Assembly: GCF_003046545.1 (NCBI RefSeq)
Contig: NZ_QAAA01000001.1
Coordinates: 291,269-355,268 of the forward strand
Reading direction: 5' to 3'
Origin: Rhodovulum imhoffii
Lineage (GTDB): Bacteria; Pseudomonadota; Alphaproteobacteria; Rhodobacterales; Rhodobacteraceae
DNA: 64,000 nt
The notes beneath the pieces are model-generated. The model was not told the origin of the DNA. It did no database searches and worked only from the letters and a program-made list of their open reading frames with translations. Made by a program: the position numbers and the translations under genes. Shown piece by piece: positions 35,701 to 43,093 of the stretch; the first letter of the stretch is position 1, and every line of letters starts with the position of its first letter.

Positions 35701-36744
35701 GAGGCGGTGCGACAGGATCGGACAACCTATGACCTCCCGCCCGGCGATCCGCGCGCGGCGTCGCTGATGCGCGCCGTGGTGTTCGGCGCGCCGGATGCGG
35801 TGCTGATGGACCTCCCGCAGCTGACCGAGGATCAGCCCGCACATCGGCCGCTGGTCGCGGCGCACGCGGTTCCCTGGCCGGGTGAGATGGCTGTGTTCCG
35901 CAGCCCCTCGACCGATGGCTTCGAGCTGCTGACGACGTTTGGCAGTCGCTCCCGGATCGGGGTGCTGGTGTCGGACTTCTTCGCGGGCCCCACCTCGCGC
36001 TTCGATCTCGGCAATGCTCTGGTGGTCGATCTGCTGACCGGCACTCTCGAAAGCGTCACCGACCTGACGCTGTTCGGCGGCGCCAATGCGCTCGCTATCG
36101 AGAGTGCGCCCGGCGTTTGGGAGATCGTGCAGGCGGGCGCGGCGGAGCTGCTGGCGCCCGGTCGGTATCGGCTAACCCGGCTCCTGCGTGGCCAGCGCGG
36201 CACCGAGGGCGCCATGGGCAACCCGGCGCTCGCTGGCGCCCACGTAGTCGTGCTGGACACCGCGCTCGCGTCACTGCCGATCGCCGAGGCCGATCTCGGC
36301 ATCCCGTGGAACTGGCGCATCGGCCCGGCCAGCCGCCCGGTCAGCGACGAAACTTACGTCGCGCAGTCCTTCGCGCCCGAGGGCGTCGGGCTGCGACCCT
36401 TCTCCGTCGCGCGTGTCGAACAGCCGTGGCGCAAGCCGCGCAGTCCCGGCGATCTGACGATCCGCTGGACACGCCGGTCCCGAGTACTCGCGGCCGACAG
36501 TTGGGGCGGGCTCGAGGTGCCGCTGGCCGAGGAGCTCGAAGCCTACGAGGTCGAGATTCTCGACGGCGCCATCGTGAAACGGGTGCTGAGCACGACGACG
36601 ACCAGCGCGGTCTACACCGCCGCCCAGCAGACTGCCGACTGGGGCGCACTGCTCGGTGCCGGCGATACCCTCGACATCCGCATCTTCCAGCTCTCCGCCC
36701 TCGTCGGGCGGGGCGCGCCCAAGACCGTCACGCTGACACTCTGA
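32779..36744 (+). CDS. Tail tip / host-specificity protein with GTA TIM-barrel domain (gp15-like)
   Basis: A 1321-aa protein, the largest of the prophage. The N-terminus has a glycine zipper-like hydrophobic stretch (AIGGSIGGAILGVSAATIGG). The middle holds the GTA TIM-barrel-like domain (ISYAADWSEYFGHQPGDGSG; PIWFTELGCPAIDRG), which may bind or cleave a glycan. The C-terminal part has tail-fibre-like beta domains. It is the central tip protein that contacts the host surface. Confidence 0.93.
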   Translation: MATLVLGAAGAAIGGSIGGAILGVSAATIGGFIGSTIGSVVDSWIISSLAPTQRIEGARLDTLRITSATEGAVIPRLYGRMRMGGNIIWATDFREETKTTTQGGGKGGGGGKVKTTEYLYYASFAVALCEGPITGIDRIWADGKPMDLSGVTWRWYPGDEVQTADPFIAARMGTASTPAYRGTAYVVFEELALSTYGNRLPQLSFEVFRPLADPDTAEGLTRAVTMIPASGEFTYATTGIRKGSGGAQVPENLNALSDTADMVVALDRLQAMAPKVESISLVVAWFGNDLRAGDCTIRPGVEVSEKTTSPQTWSVNGVSRSAAHLVSRDDQDRPVYGGTPADFAVMQAIKEKKARGFRVTFYPFILMDVPPGNTLPNPYSDNAAEAGQPTFPWRGRITCSPAAGYAGSVDTTATAASQVAAFFGNASPSDFGVSGETVAWTGSADDWGLRRMVLHYAHLCAAAGGVDAFLIGTEMRGLTTIRSGASSYPAVQAFRDLATDVRSILGAGTAISYAADWSEYFGHQPGDGSGDVFFHLDPLWADPEIDFVGIDNYMPLSDWRDGFEHVDAQDGWPAIHDRAYLQGNIAGGEGFDWFYASAADRWAQVRTPITDGAASKPWVFRYKDLRAWWSNPHYDRLGGVESGTPTAWAPQSKPIWFTELGCPAIDRGTNQPNVFFDPKSSESFVPYFSRGWRDDAIQRAYLEATYLWWGEAANNPISSVYGGRMVHVPECAAWTWDARPYPFFPALTDVWTDGANWRLGHWLTGRLGAVSLAALVRHLCLRAGLPEPRIDVTGLWGAVEGYVIGALESPRASITTLARHFGFDAVETEGVIRFVMRGRAAVATISPDGLVAPREGDVLELTRGQETELPQALKWQVARADEDYDAALVEARRITVDTTRIASESFPMAVPPEEAERRCRRALMEAWVGRETAAFRLPPSRLALDSADAIRLEHDGRLVDLRLVSIADAEARGIEAVRQDRTTYDLPPGDPRAASLMRAVVFGAPDAVLMDLPQLTEDQPAHRPLVAAHAVPWPGEMAVFRSPSTDGFELLTTFGSRSRIGVLVSDFFAGPTSRFDLGNALVVDLLTGTLESVTDLTLFGGANALAIESAPGVWEIVQAGAAELLAPGRYRLTRLLRGQRGTEGAMGNPALAGAHVVVLDTALASLPIAEADLGIPWNWRIGPASRPVSDETYVAQSFAPEGVGLRPFSVARVEQPWRKPRSPGDLTIRWTRRSRVLAADSWGGLEVPLAEELEAYEVEILDGAIVKRVLSTTTTSAVYTAAQQTADWGALLGAGDTLDIRIFQLSALVGRGAPKTVTLTL

Positions 36745-36754
36745 AGGCCATACC

Positions 36755-37831
36755 ATGTCCGACGCCACGACCCATCTCCTGCTGCCCTACATCCTGGCGG
36801 CGCAGGCCCAGAAGCACGTCACCCACAACGAGGCGCTGCGGATCCTCGACGGGCTCGTCCAGCTCTCGGTCCTCGACCGCGACCTGACCGCGCCGCCTGG
36901 TTCGCCCGCCGATGGCGACCGCTACATCGTCGGGTCGGGCGCGACCGGCGACTGGGCGGGCTGGGACCTGAACGTGGCGCTCTGGACGGACGGCGCCTGG
37001 ATGCGCCTTCCACCACGGACCGGCTGGCGAGCGTGGATCGAGGACGAGGGGCTGCTGCTGGTCTACGACGGCGCGGGCTGGGTCGGCACCACACCGGCGG
37101 CGCTGCAGAACATGGCGCTGCTCGGGGTCGGCACCACAGCGGATGCGTCGAACCCGTTCTCGGCCAAGCTGAACGCCGCGCTCTGGACCGCCAAGACGGT
37201 GGCCGAGGGCGGTACCGGCGATCTGTTCTACACCATGAACAAGGAGGCCGCGGGCGATGACCTCGGGCTGACGTTGCAGACCGGCTTTGTGACCAAGGCG
37301 CTTGTGGGACTGTTCGGCTCGGACCGCTTCCGCTTGGCGGTCTCGGCCGACGGGAGCACCTTCTTCGACGGGCTCAGCGTCGACAACGCCACCGGCATCG
37401 TCGACCAGCCCCGGCTGCCCCGGTTCAAGGCGTATACCAACTACGACAACTACGTCGGCGTCGGGACCTGGACGAAGATCGGCCTGAACAATACCGACTA
37501 CAACGATCAGGGTGCCTTCGACGCCGCGAACAACCACTTCGTGGCCCCGGTCGACGGCACCTACCTCTTCGGCGCGACGCTGCTCTACAAGATCAACGCC
37601 AGCGCCACGGCGAGGATGCGCGGGCGGATCGTGCTGAACGGCACGACGGAGATCCGCGGCTCCCTCGGTGAAATCTCCGCCACCCACGTCTCGCTCGCCA
37701 CCGCCATCTGGCTGCAGACAATGGTACCGCTCACTGCGGGCGATACCGTCGAGCTGCAGGGGTATTTCCGGGTCGCGGACGGGTATTTCGCCGCCGACCA
37801 GACGTCCTTCTGGGGCTGCAAGGTCGGTTGA
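36755..37831 (+). CDS. DUF2793 tail fibre-like protein
   Basis: A 358-aa protein with DUF2793 at the N-terminus (LLLPYILAAQAQKHVTHNEA; LDRDLTAPPGSPADGDRYIV) and a C1q/TNF-like beta domain at the C-terminus (NNHFVAPVDGTYLFGATLLY). Such proteins form receptor-binding fibres. It is the last structural gene; GC falls right after it, where the secretion cassette begins. Confidence 0.9.
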   Translation: MSDATTHLLLPYILAAQAQKHVTHNEALRILDGLVQLSVLDRDLTAPPGSPADGDRYIVGSGATGDWAGWDLNVALWTDGAWMRLPPRTGWRAWIEDEGLLLVYDGAGWVGTTPAALQNMALLGVGTTADASNPFSAKLNAALWTAKTVAEGGTGDLFYTMNKEAAGDDLGLTLQTGFVTKALVGLFGSDRFRLAVSADGSTFFDGLSVDNATGIVDQPRLPRFKAYTNYDNYVGVGTWTKIGLNNTDYNDQGAFDAANNHFVAPVDGTYLFGATLLYKINASATARMRGRIVLNGTTEIRGSLGEISATHVSLATAIWLQTMVPLTAGDTVELQGYFRVADGYFAADQTSFWGCKVG

Positions 37832-37886
37832 GAGGCTGCCCGTCTTGCTTGGTCGCCCTATAGCTGAATAGGGCGGATCACCGATC

Positions 37887-38090
37887 ATGGACACTTCAGC
37901 CGCGACCAACGCCATTATAATCGAGGCTCCGCATGATAAGAGTCGATTTAACATGCCGTTACCCCCCCCCCTTCAAGCTGAATTTTTGGCCGTCAAGGCA
38001 AAAAACAAGTTGATCGAATCGCCTCTTGATTGTAACGATAAGCACTGTGCTGAGGTGAGTGCCAGAAGGGCTTTCAGGGTAGCAGCATGA
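37887..38090 (+). CDS. Small hypothetical protein with a C10 tract
   Basis: 67 residues starting MDTSAATNAIIIEAPHDKSR. The gene has a run of ten C at 37962-37971 within codons for Leu-Pro-Pro-Pro. Its stop overlaps the next gene start (ATGA), which supports expression as the first gene of the cluster. Base composition is lower in GC than the phage genes to the left. No function can be assigned; slippage in the C tract would switch its frame. Confidence 0.5.
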   Translation: MDTSAATNAIIIEAPHDKSRFNMPLPPPLQAEFLAVKAKNKLIESPLDCNDKHCAEVSARRAFRVAA

Positions 38091-39233
38091 GAGATTTGTA
38101 TTCTGACTATTTGAATTTACATGATTTGGATCGGACGCTTCTCCTCGATATCTTGGCCGCTTATCGGGCCGGTTCGTTGGGACGCAGCCCGGCGCAAATG
38201 ATCGCTTCCGCGCCTGACAAGGTCAGGTCTTCTTCATCTCTCTTGACTCAAAATGAGTGCTTGACAAGTCTCGTTCTTCCTGCGTTTGAGGCGGCTCTCA
38301 AACAGCCTGACCTGTGGAACAGAACCTGCATTGAAATCGAGTTCTCGATTCTCGCTCCTCAAGGCGACCGCCTGCCGCACACGATGGATCGTGGCCCTGA
38401 TCGCCCCGTCTTGATCGCGCTGAACTGGGGGGGGCGCTCCTGACGACGTGATTTGCCTCGCGCATGAATTCGCTCATGCCCTGCAAATCCTCTTCTCCGA
38501 CCACAAGCAAATGCCGCCCTTGGCGCGGGAGGTTTGTGCATTTCTTGGAGAATTGGTTGTCATAATGCATGCGCGGACGGCAGCGCCGGAACTATATCCC
38601 GCCCTGTGCGATGTCTGGCATCGCGAAAACGATGCCTATCTTGGGTTGGACATGGACCTGCTCGCTGCGGCGTTGGCCGACCCGCAGGCGCAGTATCACT
38701 ATCGCCAGAACTATCCGGCTGCACGGCTGGCCGCTGTTGAGCTGTTCAATCGTGGCTACGGAGAGTGTCTTCGCCAGTTCTTTGCGTCAGGCCGCGATGG
38801 AATGCGCCATGTCCCAATTGAAGAATTGGCCAACCGTGCAGGCGATGTCGCGAATTATCTGCCTGCAATGCCGCAACCAGAGCCCGAAACGCCTGCGATA
38901 GACGCATATCGAAGCCTCGGCGCTATGGCGCTCATCGATATCGACTATTGGGAAGGCCTCTCCGAAACGCGGATTGAGGACTACTACGCCGATCTCTTGC
39001 GACATCTGCATGGTAATACAGCATTCCTTGCCTTGAACGACCAGCGCAAGCCGATCGGCTATGCGACATGGTTGAAAGCTGCTCAGGAAGACGAATACAC
39101 GCTGACACGACAGGCTGCGCCATTCGGAGATCATCGCGCATTGCAAAGCGCACTGGAACGGCACCTGGGCAAAACGGCGGGCGTGACCGCTCGGCACGCT
39201 CGCAGCGCAACGCAGGAGCAAGTGGCATGGTGA
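38087..39233 (+). pseudogene. Metallopeptidase fused to an inactive HlyC-like domain, frameshifted at a G8 tract
   Basis: Two adjacent frames (38087-38443 and 38448-39233) become one protein of about 381 residues if one G is removed from the run at 38427-38434: NWGGAPDDVICLAHEFAH then reads through. This supplies HEFAH (zinc site) with the glutamate of REVCAFLGE downstream, as in M3-like peptidases. The last 100 residues align with the neighbouring acyltransferase (KPIGYATW, APFGD), but Leu replaces the catalytic His and Arg the Asp. It may be phase-variable, broken, or a sequencing error in the homopolymer. Confidence 0.7.
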
Positions 39234-39679
39234 ACATCGACTATTATGCTAGCGTTGGCTACGCGCTCGAATTGCTCGCGCAGTCGGAATATCATCGGCA
39301 GTTCAAGCTAGGCGACTATTTGCGTGTCGAAATCCTACCAGCGCTTTGGTGCGGCCAAGCTCGTTTCTATGTGACAAATGAGGGAATTCCAACAGCCATG
39401 GTGACCTGGGCCTGGCTTTCGCCAGAGGTGGAGCGCGACGTGCATAAAACCGGACGCGCACTCGCCAACGAAGAGTGGAATTGCGGTGACCGGCTGTTTT
39501 TCAACGACTGGATCACGCCTTTCGACAATATTCGTGAAGTCCTGCACGACATGACCCACAACATCTTTCCCGACGAGGTGGCCACCAGCCTTCGGCGCAA
39601 TCATGACGGAACGGTGCGCCGGATCAACCGCTGGACAGGAGTAAACCTCAGGAAGACGGAGAAACGGGCCGTGGCCTAG
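39227..39679 (+). CDS. Toxin-activating lysine acyltransferase (HlyC family)
   Basis: A 150-aa enzyme of the HlyC/RTX family. It has His23 in SEYHRQFKL and Asp94 in FFNDWITPFD, matching the catalytic His and Asp of HlyC in position and context, plus ILPALWCGQARFYVTNEGIP and MVTWAWLSPEVE typical of the family. HlyC transfers a fatty acyl group from acyl carrier protein to lysines of a toxin. No RTX toxin with nonapeptide repeats is nearby; the small glycine-zipper protein downstream is the likely substrate. Start overlaps the previous gene. Confidence 0.9.
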   Translation: MVNIDYYASVGYALELLAQSEYHRQFKLGDYLRVEILPALWCGQARFYVTNEGIPTAMVTWAWLSPEVERDVHKTGRALANEEWNCGDRLFFNDWITPFDNIREVLHDMTHNIFPDEVATSLRRNHDGTVRRINRWTGVNLRKTEKRAVA

Positions 39680-39827
39680 AAATCCTGTCCGCATCAGTGT
39701 GGGCGGACGGGTGGAGCGTTCTGGTACAACGCCCCACCCGATTGAGCCGCCGGGTAGGAAAGCCCGGCAAACAGCAATAGCGGGTAGGATAGCACATCCG
39801 ATCCGCAACAGGAAGGAAGCCGTGAAA

Positions 39828-40124
39828 ATGTCTCGTATCTACAAAACCTCGATGACCGATCTGAACGGCACCGTCAGCTTCGGCGGTGGCGGTGGCGGTC
39901 GCGGTGGCAGAGAGTCGAATGTCAGTCGTCGCAGCCGGGATGTGGTCAACAACTACGGGGCGACCATGGGTGCGCTGGGCTATGGCGTGATGGGGGCCGG
40001 GGCCGGCGGCGCAGTTGCCGGTCCTCCGGGTGCCGTGATCGGCGGTGCTGTCGGTGCCGCAGTAGGCGGCATCGTCGGTTCGATCTCGCAGGGCTACGCC
40101 GAAGATCGCTCGAACCGCCGCTAA
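39828..40124 (+). CDS. Glycine-zipper secreted peptide, likely bacteriocin precursor
   Basis: 98 residues (start ATG 39828, or GTG two codons upstream; AGGAAGG before them). A short polar N-terminus (MSRIYKTSMTDLNGTVSF) leads to a Gly6 run and GRGG, an arginine/serine stretch, then a hydrophobic region with repeated GxxxG spacing (residues 52-84). This resembles Caulobacter Cdz and class II bacteriocins that insert in or aggregate on target membranes. Lys6 is the only lysine, so it is the one possible acylation site. There is no signal peptide; the ABC/HlyD exporter downstream would export it. Confidence 0.75.
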   Translation: MSRIYKTSMTDLNGTVSFGGGGGGRGGRESNVSRRSRDVVNNYGATMGALGYGVMGAGAGGAVAGPPGAVIGGAVGAAVGGIVGSISQGYAEDRSNRR

Positions 40125-40138
40125 GGTTAATTGAAAAT

Positions 40139-40173
40139 GGCCTAGCGCGCCTTGTGAAAGGTCGCGCTAGGCC
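40139..40173 (+). terminator. Strong hairpin after the peptide gene
   Basis: Perfect 11-bp arms GGCCTAGCGCG (40139-40149) and CGCGCTAGGCC (40163-40173) around a 13-base loop, with no T tract after it. It can stabilise the peptide mRNA or partly stop transcription, giving more precursor than exporter mRNA. Confidence 0.7.
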
Positions 40174-40193
40174 AGACTTCGAAAGGGGGTGTC

Positions 40194-40358
40194 ATGGATG
40201 GTCGTGTTCACATCGGAATCTTGGTGATCGTCGCCGCGATACTCTGCATTGCGGCTATCTGGTTTTTCTCGGGTATCGGGTCGTCTCCCGGCCTCCTCGC
40301 GGCCATAATTGGCGGCGCGTTGGTAGCTGGACTGTTCGTGTACCTTTTTCGGCATTGA
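40194..40358 (+). CDS. 54-aa two-helix membrane protein, candidate immunity protein
   Basis: Too short for routine calling. AAGGGGGTG precedes the ATG. The sequence MDGRVHIGILVIVAAILCIA continues to a second span (LLAAIIGGALVAGLFVYLF). Two membrane spans, small size and a position directly after the precursor gene match the immunity proteins of membrane-active bacteriocins. It could instead be a second export-assisting peptide. No homology can be claimed. Confidence 0.6.
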   Translation: MDGRVHIGILVIVAAILCIAAIWFFSGIGSSPGLLAAIIGGALVAGLFVYLFRH

Positions 40359-40367
40359 ACTGCCAGC

Positions 40368-41732
40368 ATGACGGATTGTTTTGGCAAGAGCGTGTTGCAG
40401 CATTGCCAGTTGGCGCGACAACGCAAGAGACCCAGCAATCACTGCCAGGTCCCTTCCGTCGTCGTCGGTTCTGCTGTCCTGCTCGCTGGCCTCGGAGCCG
40501 CCCTGATCCAGGCCTGGCAGGGCAATAACTCGGCAGACTCGTCAATTAGAATCCTTGCAGCGGACCGAGAGACGGCATCCGTTCACGTCATCTTTGCGTA
40601 CGACAGCGCCGCGCTTGAGGCGCATTATCTTGAGCACCTCGTCTGGCTCAACGCCGTTGGCGCGGAGCGTGCAGCAGATCGGCATTCCAACGCATGGACG
40701 AGCGATACGGCCGTTGGCTATTGGCTGTCGGGCGCGCCGGAGGATCTGCCGGACTTGCTCGAAACTCTCAAGGGCGTGTTCGATCCCATAAATCTGCCAA
40801 GCGAATTTGCGGGTAAAGAACGTGATATCGTACTACGCGAATACGAATTCCGGATGACGGACAACCCCGACGCGCAGGCTGGCGAAGCGATGAAGGCGTT
40901 CCTTTATGACGGCAACGTCATTGCGGTTTCGCCCATCGGCACACCGGACGAGATCATGATGCTGGATTATGACGCGGCGCGCGCCGTTCATGCCGCGACC
41001 CATGTGCCGGCGAACGCCCGGTTGGTCGTCATTGGCGACGTCACCGAGCGGAGGCTGCGCCGGGCCATGCGCGACGCCGGCTGGCCTGAGATGGAGCCCG
41101 CTGACGTGGCACCGCCGCCTTTCGAGCTTGTCGCACCCGAGACAACAACCTTGCGCTATCCGGACCCGGATGCCGCGCCGCGTATGGGCTGGCGGCGGGT
41201 GGTCGCGCTGCCCGAGCCTGTCCAGTTCGACCTGCTGGAGGCCCAGACGGCGCTTCTGCGCGATATCCTTGATACCAACCTGCCCGGCGGGCTGGCCGGG
41301 CCTCTGCGGTTCGATGCCGCCGTTGCCCGCAGCTTTGACGTGCAGGTCTGGCCGATCGACGAGGACAACATCGAAATCAGCTTTTCCGCCGCGCCGGATG
41401 CGGGCGTTTCTCTGACCCAGCTAAAGACCGCGTTCGAGGATACCCTATCAGAAGTAGCGAATGGCGGTATCCCCGAGGCCACCTATTCCCGCGTTCTGAA
41501 CCGTTTCGACGGCTTTTGGCCGGATTGGGACGATGATGATGAGACAAGCCGTTGGATGGCGGATTACGTTCTTGATCGTGTGTCCAACCTGCGAGGCGCA
41601 CTGTCCAAACGCGAGCTACAGCGCCTGCATCGCGGGCTTTCGTTGGACACCACGAATGAGCTCTTGCGCCAGCTTGCCGGTGACGGCCGCACCGCGATTG
41701 CCTTCATTGGTCCCGAGGAAAGTTTCGAATGA
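40368..41732 (+). CDS. M16 family zinc peptidase, active subunit type
   Basis: A 454-aa protein with an N-terminal membrane anchor or signal (SVVVGSAVLLAGLGAALIQA, residues 30-49) and the inverted zinc motif HYLEH (His86, Glu89, His90). A further glutamate near 158-160 (ERDIVLREYE) is the expected third ligand. It should act in the periplasm. Paired with the inactive M16 gene downstream, it resembles two-gene M16 processing peptidases. It may trim the exported peptide or degrade stray toxin. The start has a weak ribosome site. Confidence 0.88.
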   Translation: MTDCFGKSVLQHCQLARQRKRPSNHCQVPSVVVGSAVLLAGLGAALIQAWQGNNSADSSIRILAADRETASVHVIFAYDSAALEAHYLEHLVWLNAVGAERAADRHSNAWTSDTAVGYWLSGAPEDLPDLLETLKGVFDPINLPSEFAGKERDIVLREYEFRMTDNPDAQAGEAMKAFLYDGNVIAVSPIGTPDEIMMLDYDAARAVHAATHVPANARLVVIGDVTERRLRRAMRDAGWPEMEPADVAPPPFELVAPETTTLRYPDPDAAPRMGWRRVVALPEPVQFDLLEAQTALLRDILDTNLPGGLAGPLRFDAAVARSFDVQVWPIDEDNIEISFSAAPDAGVSLTQLKTAFEDTLSEVANGGIPEATYSRVLNRFDGFWPDWDDDDETSRWMADYVLDRVSNLRGALSKRELQRLHRGLSLDTTNELLRQLAGDGRTAIAFIGPEESFE

Positions 41733-43093
41733 CCCGTATCCTGCTCCTGTTTGCTGCGCTTCTCTGCCTCGCCGCCTGTAGGGGAGATGCCCCGACCGCC
41801 AGCGTCGAGACTTCGCCGGGCGGCGTCGTCTACACGCTTCTACAAATGCCGGAGCATGAAGACGTCACGATCCATATCGCCTGGCCGACCGATTGGGCCT
41901 ATCGCGCCGATACGAACAAGGCCGCGCCGGTGGTCGGTACGCAGTTGATCCTTGCCGGAGGGGCCGAGGGGTATCCTGCGGGGGATGTTGGGGAGCGGTT
42001 CGCCGATCTGAACTCCGAGGGGAATATCTATGTCGCGGTCATCGACCATGTGATTGGCGAGTTGACCTTTGAGCGCGACCAGATGGACGAGACCATCGCA
42101 ATTGCCAACGCGCATCTGCGTGCGCCGACACTCGACTCGATGTGGTTCGATCGTATCCGCGAGGGGACCGCCGCGAAAATGGCCGAGGCGCAGGCGCAGC
42201 CCGCCAATGCCGGCTTTGATGCTGTCCGTTGGGCGATCCTCGGCGAGCAGCCGCTCCGCAATGCGTTATCTCTGGATGAACCCGGTGTCGTCGACAATCT
42301 GACGCGGGAAGATGTGGTGGCTTGGCATACCGAGACGTTCACCCGCACGCCTCAGGCCATTGTGGTTGCGGGCGGGATCGAAACCGCAGATGCAGGGGCT
42401 GCGATTGATGCGTTGCTGCGCGGATTGCCGGATGCATCCCGGACAGTCATGCAGGAGGCCGCGCCGGACTATACCGCACGACGGATCCTGCTGCATATAC
42501 CAGAGGCGCAAACCACCACTTTGTCCTTGATCGCCCCGCTGCCGCCCACTCGCCTGGGCGGCGAAACGGAAGACCTGATCCTGATCCACGCGCTCGGGGG
42601 CGATGACCAGTCTGTCCTGTTCGAGGCAGTTCGGACGGAGCTGCGTGCAAGCTATGGTTTTGGCGCGGGCATGGCCAGTTACACGCGCGACCATCGGATC
42701 CTGTTCCTGTCTGGCGAGGTTGAGACCGCGAAACTCGCTGATGCAGAACAGGTTGTCCGCGATGCCTACGCCGATTTCCGGCAATCGGGACCGTCCGGAG
42801 AACTGGGACCGCGCAAGGCACCGCTGGCGGCAAATTTTGCCGAGTTGCCTGACTTCGTGGTCGATCAGGCACGATCCGAGCTGCAAAGCGCGCTCGACGG
42901 ATTTGAGACGGGCAGATCGCTTCGGCTGACGGATGAATTGCAGGCCGTTACCGAAGGCGCCCTGATGGACCGCCTGTCGAGCGCCTTGCCGCAAGCCCAG
43001 GACTTCATCGTGATCGCCGTCTCCCCGGATGCAGACGCTCTTCCCGGCGCCTGCGTCATTCGCACACCCTCTGCGGCCGCCGATTGCCCATGA
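41729..43093 (+). CDS. M16 family protein, inactive partner (lipoprotein)
   Basis: 454 residues with the M16 fold but without HxxEH at the first-domain site (IHIAWPTDWAYRADTNKAAP there). A lipobox (LAAC, Cys17 or nearby) after MTRILLLFAALLC makes it a periplasmic lipoprotein. The end of the gene overlaps the ABC transporter start. In other pairs the inactive subunit binds substrate while the other cuts. Confidence 0.87.
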   Translation: MTRILLLFAALLCLAACRGDAPTASVETSPGGVVYTLLQMPEHEDVTIHIAWPTDWAYRADTNKAAPVVGTQLILAGGAEGYPAGDVGERFADLNSEGNIYVAVIDHVIGELTFERDQMDETIAIANAHLRAPTLDSMWFDRIREGTAAKMAEAQAQPANAGFDAVRWAILGEQPLRNALSLDEPGVVDNLTREDVVAWHTETFTRTPQAIVVAGGIETADAGAAIDALLRGLPDASRTVMQEAAPDYTARRILLHIPEAQTTTLSLIAPLPPTRLGGETEDLILIHALGGDDQSVLFEAVRTELRASYGFGAGMASYTRDHRILFLSGEVETAKLADAEQVVRDAYADFRQSGPSGELGPRKAPLAANFAELPDFVVDQARSELQSALDGFETGRSLRLTDELQAVTEGALMDRLSSALPQAQDFIVIAVSPDADALPGACVIRTPSAAADCP

